A stretch of DNA of 64,000 nucleotides from contig CM060963.1 in assembly GCA_030765045.1 (NCBI GenBank), positions 95,758,676 to 95,822,675 of the forward strand, read 5' to 3'. Under the pieces are notes generated by a model. It was given only the letters and a program-made list of their open reading frames with translations. It searched no databases and had not been told where the DNA came from. The translations under genes and the position numbers were made by a program. The stretch's first letter is position 1, and every line of letters starts with the position of its first letter. Shown piece after piece: positions 9,940 through 20,470 of this stretch. Origin of the DNA: Tenodera sinensis. Taxonomy: Eukaryota; Arthropoda; Insecta; Mantodea; Mantidae.

Positions 9940-11672
9940 TTTGGGTGTTTTGGGGTACGGAGGTTAGGAGGTCCGAGCCCTCCATTACAATGAGCGTCTT
10001 GGCTGTTGAGTCGCTCGCAGAACTATATCTCACGATGAGATCGCAAATCCTTTGCCCATGGGTCTGCAAAACTAGCTGCACCCATTAGAGCAGGTCAGTG
10101 AGCTGAAAGGTAGGGGATGATGGGGTGTTGTTTGTGGAAGGAGGGGGTGCTGGTGTCTCCTCGGCTCTAGCCTCCTCCTGATGTTGTCGGGTGGTGGAAA
10201 CATCCCTCGCTTCGACCACTCTGGGTGCTCGTTTGGGCTTCCGGGGTTTTCTCTCCCTCTGCGGCCTTGGTATTGTTTGTAAGGGAGGTTTATTTTGGGG
10301 CTGATGATGTATGTTGTGTGATGGTTGCTGGTGTTGTTCTCGAGACGTCCATGGATTACCCGAGGTTTGTTGGTTTGTTTGAGCTTGCGAAACTCTAGGG
10401 GTGTTGGCTAGTTGGGGTTGAGGGGCCTGGTAATTTGAGGTGGAAGGTCTCGCTTGGTCTCCTCTAACGGGAGTTGGACCTTGAGGTATCTGTGGTCTCC
10501 TGGAGGCGATCACTCTCTTCCTCGCAGGGCAACCTCCATAGCAGGCCACATGTTTGCCCTTGCAGTTTGCGCAGGTGGGATCATCTGTTATCTGTCTAGG
10601 GTAGGATTCTTTGTGGTGCGCATCACCACAGCGAAGACATCTAAGGTTTCTGCGGCAAAAATGGCTCGAATGGTTGAAGCCAAGACATCGGTAGCATTGT
10701 GGGGGCCGAAAAGAACTCCTCACAGCTTCCACCTTCACCCTGAGGTAGCAGAGAGACGTGACTCCGTCGATTTTCATCTCCGGATCACACGCCCTCTCCA
10801 CCACAACCAGGAAAAGAGGAATTGGTCTCTTGGCTTCCCCGTTCTCGCCCGGTTTGGTAAGTTGCCTTACCAGTCGAGGGGTGATGCCTTTGCGTCTGAG
10901 CTCTTCTTCGATATCGCCCACGGGCGTATCTAATGGAAGACCTCTGATGACACGGCGGATGTCTCGAGTTTTGTCGAGACCAAACGTAAAGTGAGTGAGA
11001 TTTCTCTTCTCAAGGACAGATAGGAGGGTGTTATAGTCCCTCACATGGTTCGTCTGAAAGACGTAGCGGCTCTTCCTCCTCGTCACCGAGCACGACCCCG
11101 AAAGTGTTGGCATAACTTCTTTTAAGAAGCCCACCATACCCCTGAAGTCGTCTACAATGATAGGCGGAATAAGCTGCTTGTCTGGTTTTTCAGTTGGTTC
11201 ACCAGTTGGTTCATCAGTCAAGACAGTTGGTGGGTTCTGTTTGCGCATCTTCCGACGGTTGACCACTTCTCGAAATTGTGCCTCGTCCACCTCAGTAGAG
11301 ATGTCAGAGGAGCTTGCCTCGTCTTCGTCCATCCTGGACGTTTCAGACTGGACGACAGTCTCGTCAGTATTGGATTCTGCATCTGAATCTCGCGGAGCTG
11401 TCAGAGTTTGCCTCTGAGGTTTGGTCTAAACGTGAATTTGATTCGCGTTTAGCGCCTTGGTTGGACGTGTATTCGGTTAGTGCCAAACGTTTGGCGTTGC
11501 CATTTCCGCCTTTTATGGGCTTTCGGCGTCGCCGGTTGACTGTCTCCTGATGTGAGCTTGCGGAGACGTTATTGTTTGCGCCAGATGTGCTGGGGATTGC
11601 TGAGTTCTCAATATCGAGTCTGGTTTTGCTGTTTTTGACAGTGGTATTGGGTTTAGTAGACATTGTAGACAT
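9923..11672 (-). pseudogene. LINE-A ORF1: gag-like zinc-knuckle protein, frameshifted
   Basis: ORF1 proteins of this clade bind element RNA and form particles with ORF2. The clean part runs 11332-10085. A PRE_C2HC-like region (FGLDKTRDIRRVIRGLP to LFLVVVERAC) is followed by three knuckles around 10700-10560: CYRCLGFNHSSHFC, a second starting CLRCGDAHH, and CANCKGKH. The second has Tyr (codon at 10603-10601) where LINE-B has Cys. A proline/glutamine-rich basic tail follows. Upstream, a second frame starting MSTMSTKPNT at 11672 joins after a one-base shift near 11400, so the original start is probably there. The TAA at 10087-10085 also looks secondary: the same frame stays open for another 54 codons to TAG at 9925-9923, overlapping the ORF2 ATG by 17 bp, which would match the longer tail of LINE-B ORF1. 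Confidence 0.75.
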
Positions 11673-12290
11673 ACAATATTGTCGGGCTGACCACTTACCT
11701 TCAGCAGCGGTTGCTAAGAAGCACTGCCAACAGAGGACCGAACACCCAAAGGATGCGCCTGTATCCACCCGAAGGTGTTGGCTCTAGTCTTGTTGACAAA
11801 CCGCTACTGCTTGTTAGTCGGGACCTTGCTTGCAGTATTTGGAGACCAATACTCATGCTTGATACAAGCACCAATCAGGCACTCCAATGCAAAATCCAAT
11901 CACGAGCCAGATGTTGCCGCTCCAGGAAAGCTAGCCTTCGGTAAGCTCTAAAGTTTGCTTTCCAAACTTCTTATAGAGCTACCCTACGTTGTCTTTGGCT
12001 AATGTATTAGCCCGAAGTACGAAGCTTGTGCACCACCGGCATGCGCAGTCCACCTTCTTGCGGGATCTCCTGCTCCGTAGGGATGGTTGAAAATTCCGTC
12101 TTTCCACCAGTGAGAAGCAAAACACGTCCGCTCTGGTCGAACGACGACGTGAGAATACAAGGTGAGGGGTCCAGGAGGAGTGAGTACCAGTCGTCTGGGT
12201 TAACCCAGGCGGATGGTAAGGTGGCCACGGTACCTATCCGTTTAAATACGGATTTACCCGTGTGGTGGTATAGGTTGGTATATGTTACAG
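11673..12290 (-). other. LINE-A 5' leader
   Basis: Moderately GC-rich sequence upstream of ORF1 with no convincing ORF. Jockey-type elements carry an internal promoter here, but I cannot mark one. The boundary with LINE-B is inferred from a short A-rich stretch on the minus strand (plus 12291-12306), taken as the LINE-B tail. Confidence 0.4.
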
Positions 12291-12504
12291 GCTTTTTGTC
12301 TTTGTAATGTCTGATGGTGCAGGGTGGGTTCCTGTATTGTCACTGGCGGCGGGATCTGTCGGATCTTGGATGTCTAGCCATCCAAGCGACCACTTCCCTA
12401 CTGATTACTTCGTCAACCATGGCCGACGAGCAATGCAGTGCCAGTGACAGGAAACCGAGGGGAATAGGTGATAGTTGTGGAGGATGATGAAGGCAAAGCG
12501 GTAC

Positions 12505-15210
12505 CTACCAGCCAAGGGCGTCCTTGGGTAGACGGTAGCTCTGTCTCCGCCTAGGGAGGCGATGGTCATATTGCCCCAGGGTGTTCACCAGCTGGTTTGG
12601 GTGAGTTATGAGTTTGTCATACATTGTGCGAGTCCTGTCCCGCACTACGTCCACAATGTATGGGATGCCGGAATGAGTGTGAAGGATGTGTGATGGAAAC
12701 CTACGGTCGGTACCGTAGATCATCCTAAGCGCCCTGTTCTGCACGGTCTGCAGCCTGCGGATGGTGGAACGAGCCACCGTACCCCAGACCTCGCACCCGT
12801 ACAGGATCAGAGGCGGGACGATCGCACGGTACAAGCGTAGTTTCAGGTATGTGGGCATGGTTGATTGGAGTATGGGATATAGCTGTCTCAGGGCGCCATG
12901 TCCCTGACCGACCTTTGTTCTGACATGTGGAGTGAAGGTTAGACCACGGTCAAGTAGTACCTCCAGGTATTTGGCAGAGTTAACCCAAGGGATTCTTCTC
13001 CGCCGCATTGCCAGGGATACACCCGGCCGCCAGTTTTGAACTTTGCCCAGTAGTAGAGCCTGGCTCTTCTGCGGGCTAATGGCCATTCTCCACTGTTCAC
13101 TCCACCTGCCGATAGCGTCGAGCTGTCGCTGTAGTGGAGGGAAACAGTACCGAACATTTTTGTTCTGTGCCAGTATGAGGACATCGTCTGCATACTGACA
13201 CGTAACAGTATGCGGTTCCACGGGTAGGTCAGACATGTAGGCAGCAAAGAGCAACGGCGATAGCACGCTACCCTCCGGAACTCCAGCCGCTATGGGTCTG
13301 ACCGAGGACAACTTCCCCTCCACCCGCACCCGAAAAGAGCGATCCCGAAGGAAGCTACCAGTCAGGGTGAGGTAGGGGGGAGGGATTTCAGCCTCTCTGA
13401 GTTTGTACAGTAACCCCTGGTGCCATGTGGTTGCAAAGGCTTTTTCTACATCCAGAAGCACCGCGACTGTTTTGAAGTTTTCCTGGAAACCCAGGGCAGC
13501 CTTCTCAATCAGCCGCAGCAGCTGTAGTGTAGTGGAATGTCCATGACGGAAACCGAACTGATGATCCGGGATAAGTTGCCTTTCCTCGAAGAGAGGAGTG
13601 AGGCGGGATAGGAATAATCGTTCAAAGATTTTTGAAACGATGGGTAATAGGCTTATAGAACGGTAATTGGAAGGGAAAACCGGGTCCTTGCCGGGCTTCA
13701 AAATGCAGACCACCCTCGCCTCCTTCCAACAAGTAGGAAAGTGACGAAGCCGCAGACATGCATTATAAATCCTCGTCAGGTGGACTACGGCCTTTCGGGG
13801 AAGGTGCTGGAGCATGGGCGCCGTGACGCCATCATGCCCAGGGGATTTGCCAGGTTTTAATCTTCTGATTTCAGAAGCTACCTGTCTTGGGGTGACTAAG
13901 GGGATTTGGATCTCTGCGCGTGGCGGCGGAGGTGCCTCATAGAGGTAATCTACCGTCGCCTCCACGAGTTCAGTAAAGTCTTCGTCCTGGACATCTTCCC
14001 GGGGTTCGAATTGGGACTCTAGATGGTCTGCGAAAGCCGTGGCTTTCTCTTGGGGCTCAAAAGAGAGTCTCCCGCGAGTGCCATGTAGAGGATGCTGATG
14101 TGCGTTTTTGTCCTTTCTAAGGGACCTAATTATCCGCCATGGTTGTTTCTCGGTGAGGTCTACATTTGCCATCGTGTTTTCCCAGGCTGTTTTGCGGTGC
14201 AAACGCAGCAGGCGTCGTGACAGGGACTTGAACCGCTGGTAAACGGCCTGTATCCTGGGATGGCGGAAACGCTGCCAGAGCCTTCGGACAGTTGCTTTGG
14301 CTTTGAGCAACTGTCTGAGTTCGATGGGAATGGTGCGAGGGTTAGGTATGTCGGATGGAATGCGGTGCGTGTGCGCACGCACCACTTCCCGGATGTGTTG
14401 GGAGAATGCCGTGGCTGCCGCCTCCAGTGTATCGATAGAATCGACACGCGGACGCGGGTCCACAGACTGGTTGAGTTCATGGATGGCTGCATCCCAGTCG
14501 ACCTCGTATGTCCAGTCTGGAGTGACCAGAGCTGGCAGGTCAATGTTGGAATCCACCAAGACAGGGTCATGGTCGGAGTCCAATTCATTGACCGCTGAGA
14601 GGTCTAGATTAAAAGGAATGTTTTTGGTGACCATGATATCGAGCACATCTGGCCTCCCTCGGGCCGGATGGAACGTAGGTCCTCTCGGCCCATGCGCAAG
14701 AATGCTTGGGTTACCGCTGATCAGGCGGTAGAGCCCTCACCCCTTGACATTGGTAACGCGGCTATGCCAATGTGCATGCTTAGCGTTGAGGTCGCCGGCG
14801 ATGCAAACCGCAGGATGCAGGTTCAGGAGGGTGTTAATATCAGCTTCGTAGAAGCGGTTATCAGGAGGGTCGTATGCCACTACCAACACCGTGTCCACCC
14901 CGCCAATGGCAAGCCTAATGGCACAGGCCTCCACGTATTGTAGTGGTGGGATAGGGAAGGATGTGTGAGTGATGTGGTTCTTGATAAAAATGGCTGTACC
15001 GCCCCCCGGTCGGCCGACCCGATCAGACCGATGGGTGACGTAACTCGGCAGCGAGAAGTTGGTTGCAGCATCCAAATGGGTTTCGCAGACCATCAGAATG
15101 TCAATTCCATACGACTGCACAAACTCAACGAGGCTTGGGTAATGGCCCCTTATGCCATTTGCGTTCCAGAACGCAGCCCTGAATGGTCTCCGGACAAGTC
15201 TGGAGGCCAT
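12505..15210 (-). pseudogene. LINE-B ORF2: endonuclease-reverse transcriptase with one stop codon
   Basis: The ATG at 15210-15208 opens a 2706-bp frame, exactly the length of LINE-A ORF2. The endonuclease part has FRAAFWNANGIRG near residue 10, VCETHLD, GRPGGGTAIFI and CIAGDLNAKHAHWH. A TGA at 14739-14737 interrupts it in NVKG*GLYRL; a CpG-type CGA to TGA change would explain it. The frame then continues through ELDSDHDPVLVD (end of the endonuclease), SNYRSISLLPIVSKIFE, HQFGFRHGHST, LDVEKAFATTWH (motif A), GVPEGSVLSPLLF and QYADDVLIL, with YADD at 13194-13183, residue about 673. A C-terminal ILYGCEVWG and a basic tail close it. No RNase H is present. It could still serve as template for enzymes supplied in trans; that is inference. 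Confidence 0.85.
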
Positions 15211-15212
15211 TA
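15208..15212 (-). promoter_or_regulatory. TAATG stop-start overlap between LINE-B ORF1 and ORF2
   Basis: The ORF1 stop TAA (15212-15210) and the ORF2 start ATG (15210-15208) share one base. In the silkworm non-LTR element SART1 a UAAUG junction is known to couple ORF2 translation to ORF1 termination. The same mechanism here is inferred from the arrangement. Confidence 0.6.
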
Positions 15213-16808
15213 CTTGGCTGAGTTAGGGAACAGCTGGGCCAAGGTTTGGACCAGTAGGGCATGCTTCTGCATGGGGCTCAGGTTAGGGCTTTCGTATTGC
15301 AGCTTGAATTTCCGAAGTCCAGGCAAAATTCGGTTAATTATGTTGTTGAACCACAGGGTTAGGTCCTGAAATTCCTCCAGGTCCGCCTGCGAGAGCGTTC
15401 CCCCTAATGCAGGGGGGGTCATGGGTACAGTGGGGACCACAGGTGCCACCTGTGGGCCGGCTGTAACAGCAGTATCCCTTGGTGCCAGAGCTGCCTCAGT
15501 GGACTGCTCTGCCGGCGCCTTGGGAGGCTGTTGAGGAGCTGTGCTTGCTCTCTCCACGGCTTGACGCTTGCTCTTGTGTTTCCTTCGCCGCTTAGGTTTA
15601 GGAGCATTGGCCACAACAGACTCCTCTGTATGGCCTGGAGGTGGTGCCGAGACTTCAGTCGTGGCAGGGGCAGGTACTATTGCCTGGGCCTTGGCCTGGG
15701 CCAGTGTCTTTTCTGCCCTATTAAGGGCGTGAGAGAAGGAAACGCCGGGGCGGACCTCTGCCGCTTCCGAGCGTCCCTTGCGACGGCTATCTATAATTTT
15801 CAGGCGCGTCGCGCATCCTTTGTAGACACTCCAGTGCGCGCCTTTGCAGTTGACACATTCCCTGTCCGTATCCGGCTTAGGGCAGTCCTGCACTCTGTGG
15901 GTTCCACCACATCGCAGACATGCAAGCGGGCGCTCACATGCCATGCTGGAATGGTGAAATCCCAGGCAATTGCGACACTGCACGGGACCCTTCTTGCCGT
16001 AAAAGCGTTCCACCTTTACGGCAGTGTAGATTAGGTGACGCACAGTGTCAATTGGCTGAACTTGTTGGCCGCACACTTTGTCCACCATGACCAGAAACAG
16101 TGGCATGGGCACCTTTTCAGGTCCACTGTCGGAGACAATAGTCTTCTTCAGCTGGGCCACTGTTGCTGTAATGTCATGTTCTTCGAGGAGTGCCAGCCTG
16201 ACTTCCTCGGTAGAGCAGTCGGAGGCAAGGCCTCTGATTATTCGCCTTTCCACGTGAGGACGTGTGGGCGAATAACTGTAAAACCGGATTTTTAATTCCC
16301 GAAGTACAGCCTTGGCTGCCTCAAAATCCTCAAGTGAGGAGGTCTTGATGTTAACTTTCCGTGGCCTCCTTATTGCCTCAAAGCGTCTTTTCAGGCGCGA
16401 AGCTAGGAGCCGCATGGTTTTTGTGTGCTCCCTGAAAGCATCCGCTACTATTGGCGGTATTTTCTCCCCCCCCTTTGGTTGGGGGTTGGGTTGTATCCTG
16501 TGGTTCTTGCTGCTGAGAGCCCGTGGAGTTACGCCTGCTCCGGCGTCCCTTCACCTCAGTGAAGCCCTCGGTGTCAGTTTCCATATCTGCCTCTGAGTCA
16601 GAGGGAGAGAAAGGATGATAGGAAACCAGTGGTGGTGACTCACTATCTATGACCTGTCGCGGGGCAGAACACTTGGAGGTGGTACCTCCTCGGGGACAGA
16701 GATGCATGACGATGATGTAGTTGGTCCGTCGGTCAGCACGGTTGCCCTCCGGCTGCTTGCAGAGGACCGGACCCCCTCCTTAGAGGAGGAGGCGCCTGGG
16801 CAAGCCAT
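15210..16808 (-). pseudogene. LINE-B ORF1: gag-like zinc-knuckle protein, frameshifted
   Basis: The clean frame runs from about 16466 to the TAA at 15212-15210. It has IPPIVADAFREHTKTMR, a PRE_C2HC-like region (RRIIRGLASDCSTEEV to PLFLVMVDKVCG), then CRNCLGFHHSSMAC, CLRCGGTHRVQDC and CVNCKGAHWSVYKGC around 15990-15830; all knuckle cysteines and histidines are present. A proline/alanine-rich basic linker leads to a C-terminal helical tail ending FPNSAK. The upstream part lies in another frame (EGFTEVKGRRSRRNS) and joins at a run of eight G (plus 16466-16473); seven would restore the frame, so this is a slippage change or a sequencing error. A second shift may join it to a start at MACPGASSS (16808). 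The stop overlaps the ORF2 ATG as TAATG. Confidence 0.75.
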
Positions 16809-17210
16809 TACGGCTTGAGGTGTTGAACCAGGGGTCCTCACCTTTGGCTGCAGCCTTGCAAGCCCGTAGTCACGTGGTCCGTCAGTCAGTTTGTCTGAGT
16901 CGGGAATGGTGATGGAAGAGAAGGGGTATAGTTACCTGGCTCCGCTATGTACCAGCACGCACCCCTCCGAGAGCAGGATCGATGTCGAAGAAGCGCAAGT
17001 GATGATTGGTGCGACACGCTACCGTTTGCTGTCAAACGTCTTGCAGCGTGCCGCGAAACTGTGCTTTCACCTGACTAGGTGCGTAGTTTTTTTGCTCCAC
17101 CACCACGTCGCCGCGGTCGTTCTCCCGCTTATTCCCCTGAAGAGAGGATCCAAGCACTCCAAGCTCCCAATGGTCCCGCAGAATCGAGGTGTAGACGCTA
17201 CGAGCTCCAA
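16809..17210 (-). other. LINE-B 5' leader
   Basis: GC-rich sequence upstream of the probable ORF1 start. The 5' limit is set by the fall in GC near 17210. No internal promoter motif could be assigned with confidence. Confidence 0.4.
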
Positions 17211-17608
17211 TCATGGAATGATACAAGGTGAAAGGCGTCACAATGGATGGTATATATCCTGGCAGCTTGAAGATACCATGGTAAAGCTGACCAATTACAT
17301 TCTGCAATATGTGGTACACTATGTTACTGGGTTAGCAGAGAACATGACCCTATGCATCTCAAGTGTCCTGTAAAAAGATCAGTGATCAGAGAGGTAGTCA
17401 TTGACTTCACCTGAGTGCCGTTGTAATGGTCAGTGTAACAAAAGGTCATCCCACATGAAGCTGAATGATAGTAAACTTATTGCAGAACAGAAGAAACAGC
17501 AGAAAGAGGATCTCATGTACCCAATAAAAAAAAGTTTAGAACTCTGCAAAGGTTAGAATTATAAGGTTTAAGCTACTACTTTAAAACTCATTTTCTCAAA
17601 TTATCTTT
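17211..17608. other. AT-rich intergenic sequence, nothing identified
   Basis: Lies between the LINE-B 5' end and repeat copy 1. No gene recognised. Confidence 0.5.
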
Positions 17609-17746
17609 TACTTTCTCTATTACGTATAGTAAGTAGAGAAAATGTATTCCACCTAAAAATTCGGTATCGATATTTCACCGGAAATATGTTTTGAGGGTCC
17701 CTGAAAAAAAAATTTAGAAAAACGTCCGTTTATATGGTTTTGTGTG

Positions 17747-17808
<62 letters not shown>

Positions 17809-18490
17809 ATGCGCGCGTGTGTAAATTTGTAGGCAGCATAACTTAAAACCGAAAAGTCGTTTAACAGCCAAATTGGTTTGGTATCGTTTAAGGATGCGAC
17901 ACAAAGATCTTGAAGAATATTCCTCCGCCCTAAAATACTCTTTAAGCAGAACATTTTTCGAAAATTCTGATTTTCTCGAAAACGTCTCTAAAGATTTTGA
18001 TTAAAATGCTATTGTTTGAGATATTTTTATGAAAAATGAAATTTTTATTTTAAATTTTTTAGCTGTAGTCCATATAGACCTGTTTACTCTTGATGACTTT
18101 TGCATAACTGGTAAACCGTAAGAGATAGACAAAGTCTTACTATACAAAAATGTAGATCTTGCTAAAACACACAATTTTTGTCCAAATAACTTTTTTTATA
18201 GAGTGAACCAAATCAGAATACTTAAATTTTCGTCAAATGGAAGATCGCTATTCATTTTTATATCTTAGCCGTGCAAAGAGAATGGAATCTCAAAGCTTTA
18301 AAATATTTGACTATCGCTCAAAGCCTACTTTATTCGCATATTCCTCTTGCACCTACAAGGAAATAACAATAAGATAATTTGTACAAATGTGCATTTCAAC
18401 TAACACGATGAAGATACAGGAGCAAGAGTTTGTAAGAAAGGTTAGTACAAGAGTAGATAAGGTAATGTAAGTGCAACACTAGACTTTTCT
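17609..18490 (+). repeat. ACTTTCTCTAC repeat, copy 1
   Basis: Plus-oriented and nearly full length. It begins ACTTTCTCTATTACGTATAG, followed by AAGTAGAGAAAATG, an imperfect palindrome, then GTATTCCACC. Next come a (TG)n tract (17746-17804), CAGCATAACT, AAGGATGCGACAC, GATTTTGATTAAAATG, GTAAACCGTAAGAGATAGAC and CCTACAAGGAAATAA. It ends GTACAAGAGTAGATAAGGTAA and GTGCAACAC. These blocks recur in the same order in the other copies. No protein-coding capacity recognised. Confidence 0.8.
17746..17804. repeat. (TG)n microsatellite within repeat copy 1
   Basis: Almost uninterrupted TG dinucleotides at the internal position that is also expanded in other copies of the same repeat. Confidence 0.95.
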
Positions 18491-19310
18491 AACATTTTTC
18501 AGTATACAAAATGTCCCATGTGTCAACACTGTTCATTTAGCTTATTGAAACCTGCAGGCTGGGCCATTAATATACAAAAAAGAACTTCTCATCTTCCTTT
18601 TCTTGTAAATCCTCACATATTGAGAATTATATAACGTTAAAGTATGAACATCTTAAAGGAATATTTCAAAAATTAATAATGTGGGTCTCTTTATAATATT
18701 TTCTGGCAGTCAAAACCAGGAATTCAGTTATGGAAACTTAAAAAAATGTTGTCAGGTAGAACATTTTATATAGCGAGTCATTTTTACAACTTTTTCGCAC
18801 AAAATAATATCTAATGCAAAAATTTGCCTTAAAGATTTATTAAAGTAGTTGGAATTTTCAATGTAGCCTTGCCTGAACGTAAGAGTTGAAACTGTCACAA
18901 TTTTTAAATCTCAGGCTTTATTTTCTGACATGTGCGGAAATGTGTCTAACTTTTTTTTTTAAAGATTAGCCTAGCTCCAAGTTTCTTGCATGCTAGCACT
19001 GTATTATCGTAACTCCGAACACAAAGTTGGCAGGAGAAAGGAGAATGATAGTGAATGTTACAAAGTGACATACCTACTGTCAGAGACTTCGTCGAGCAGT
19101 GAAATTCTCTGGCTGCCTATACCATATGGTAATTGTGAGGTTCAATAAACACTGAATACATGGGGTCGGTTACATAAAACAAGACAAACGATATAATGAA
19201 CATAGCACGGAAGCTGGTAACACCAGTAGCTGTGTGTGTAAAAGTGCCCTCTAGTAGGAATCAGAACAGAGCAACGCGAACGTTCACTGCTACGCCATTT
19301 GTGTGTTAGG
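18491..19310. other. AT-rich sequence, nothing identified
   Basis: No coding or repeat structure recognised. Confidence 0.45.
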
Positions 19311-19810
19311 CGTGCTCGAGGTGAGGTCAGCGAATCTGTGCGCCACCAACATCACTATGGAAGCTGGGAAGAGGAGCACTGTCTTTGACAGCGGAAGTAG
19401 TGCCAAGAGATGAAATTCATGCCTGAATATCTGCTGCGTATGGTGAACAAGGGATGCCACGTGAGCGTGTTTGAGTGGAATAAACGATTTTAAGAAGATC
19501 GGGTGTCATTAGAAGACGATGGTTGACTAGGGCAGGGTCATTGTAAGTACCCTCTCAGTCATTGATGTGGTGGATGCTGCCATCTAGATCTTTCCCATGT
19601 ACTATCAGCATCTTTGGAGTCCTCATGAAAGATATTCGTGGCCGTCGATTTGCTTCGGACGAAGAGGTGCACTCCCGGTATAATCGTGGTTCCATAGACA
19701 ACCGCATTTTTCTGTGAATACACTGAGTGTCTTATGTCATAATGAGATAAATGTTATGCTAGTTACTTTTGAAGTAATAAATAGTTTACCTAGTGGTTTT
19801 ATCTGGCTTG
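19311..19810 (+). pseudogene. Mariner-type transposon remnant with large internal deletion
   Basis: Short plus-strand pieces in different frames match the mariner/SETMAR-type transposase. Around 19435-19520 there are YGEQGMPRERV, FEWNKRF and SLEDDG pieces, which belong to the N-terminal helix-turn-helix region. Close behind, near 19625-19665, is LMKDIRGRRFASDEEV, which lies after the last catalytic aspartate in mariner proteins. The middle of the protein, with the catalytic D,D,D core, is absent, so N- and C-terminal parts have been joined by an internal deletion, as in non-autonomous copies. Several frameshifts and stops remain. Terminal inverted repeats could not be placed. Confidence 0.55.
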
Positions 19811-20240
19811 TCTTCATTTGATTGGCCCACATGCGAGGGTGATCACTGATCACAGAAGTAATGTGCGTTCTCCAACTGCAATAGATTCCTTGACGATGCA
19901 AGCTTGTATAGTGCATATCGTGAGAGCCACCATGATCTAGTCTACAAAGATTTGACTCGACTGATAAATAACTTCATTTAAAAGATATTTAAGTGGTTGA
20001 CAAAAATAAGAAAAATGACTTATATTGGAGCTTGAGTTAGGTATTTAAGCAATACGGAATATTGATACAACATTGGCTAAAACTTATGGTTGATTGAAAA
20101 AGAGTATGTTGAGGGATGACTTTACAGATGACCGTAGCGTCATTTAGTGCCGATCTAAACCTTCCCTACAAGTGAATTCCTCCGAGAAGAGATGCTCTAT
20201 AGACTTCACAGCGGTCGCTACCGTCAGTGTTTCGGGAGAA
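19811..20240. other. AT-rich sequence, nothing identified
   Basis: No gene or repeat recognised between the two mariner-like pieces. Confidence 0.45.
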
Positions 20241-20470
20241 GGTAGAACATTGGCATATGGTGTACTATAGTCATATCAAAATGTTACGACATAGCTGTAG
20301 AACTCGACTGTGCTGCTTCTTCACGGTGAGACATCATTTGAGCAAACCCTTGAGGGACATACGAGAACAGATTACAATTGGGAGACACTCCCTCATCATG
20401 CCTACAGTCTGTGCACGAGTTTATCTTGCTACAGTGTTGCATTTTTCAAAATGTTTGCCATGTTATTCTG
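20241..20470 (+). pseudogene. Possible mariner transposase core fragment
   Basis: The plus-strand frame starting at 20310 reads MLLLHGETSFEQTLEGHTR, then NWETLPHHAYSLCTSLS. Mariner transposases have a VLLLHDNARPHTA block followed by WEVLPHPPYSPDLAP, which spans catalytic aspartates. The spacing and the LLLH, W.TLPH.AYS anchors fit, but the catalytic residues are replaced, so this would be a strongly decayed copy. It may belong to the same insertion as the remnant 500 bp upstream or to another. The match is weak and chance is possible. Confidence 0.4.

Larger units (their letters stand above)
6900..12290 (-). mobile_element. LINE-A: Jockey-clade non-LTR retrotransposon
   Basis: A nearly full-length LINE on the minus strand, GC-rich against its surroundings. 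In order it has a 5' leader (about 12290-11673), ORF1 (gag-like, zinc knuckles), ORF2 (endonuclease plus reverse transcriptase, no RNase H) and a short 3' region below 7234. This layout, with a PRE_C2HC-type ORF1, fits the Jockey clade. No poly-A tail (poly-T on plus) is evident near 6900-7000, so the 3' end is approximate. The 5' boundary is placed where the 3' end of LINE-B seems to stop. One ORF1 frameshift, one probable ORF1 stop and two ORF2 stops make it non-autonomous. Few lesions in more than 4 kb of coding sequence point to a fairly young insertion. Confidence 0.75.
12291..17210 (-). mobile_element. LINE-B: second Jockey-clade retrotransposon, head to tail with LINE-A
   Basis: Same strand and organisation as LINE-A but clearly a different element: the two ORF2 proteins align along their whole length with many substitutions. 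Minus-strand order is 5' leader (about 17210-16809), ORF1, ORF2 and a 3' region of about 210 bp (12504-12291). The 5' end is placed where GC-rich sequence gives way to AT-rich sequence near 17210. ORF2 has a single nonsense codon; ORF1 has a +1 shift in a G run and probably another near its start. Its 3' end adjoins the 5' end of LINE-A, giving a tandem of two related elements over more than 10 kb. Confidence 0.75.

Noticed and set aside
6900..17210. Telomere-type retrotransposon array
   Set aside because: Head-to-tail Jockey elements suggest it, but there are only two, and no TTAGG-type repeat lies in or near them.
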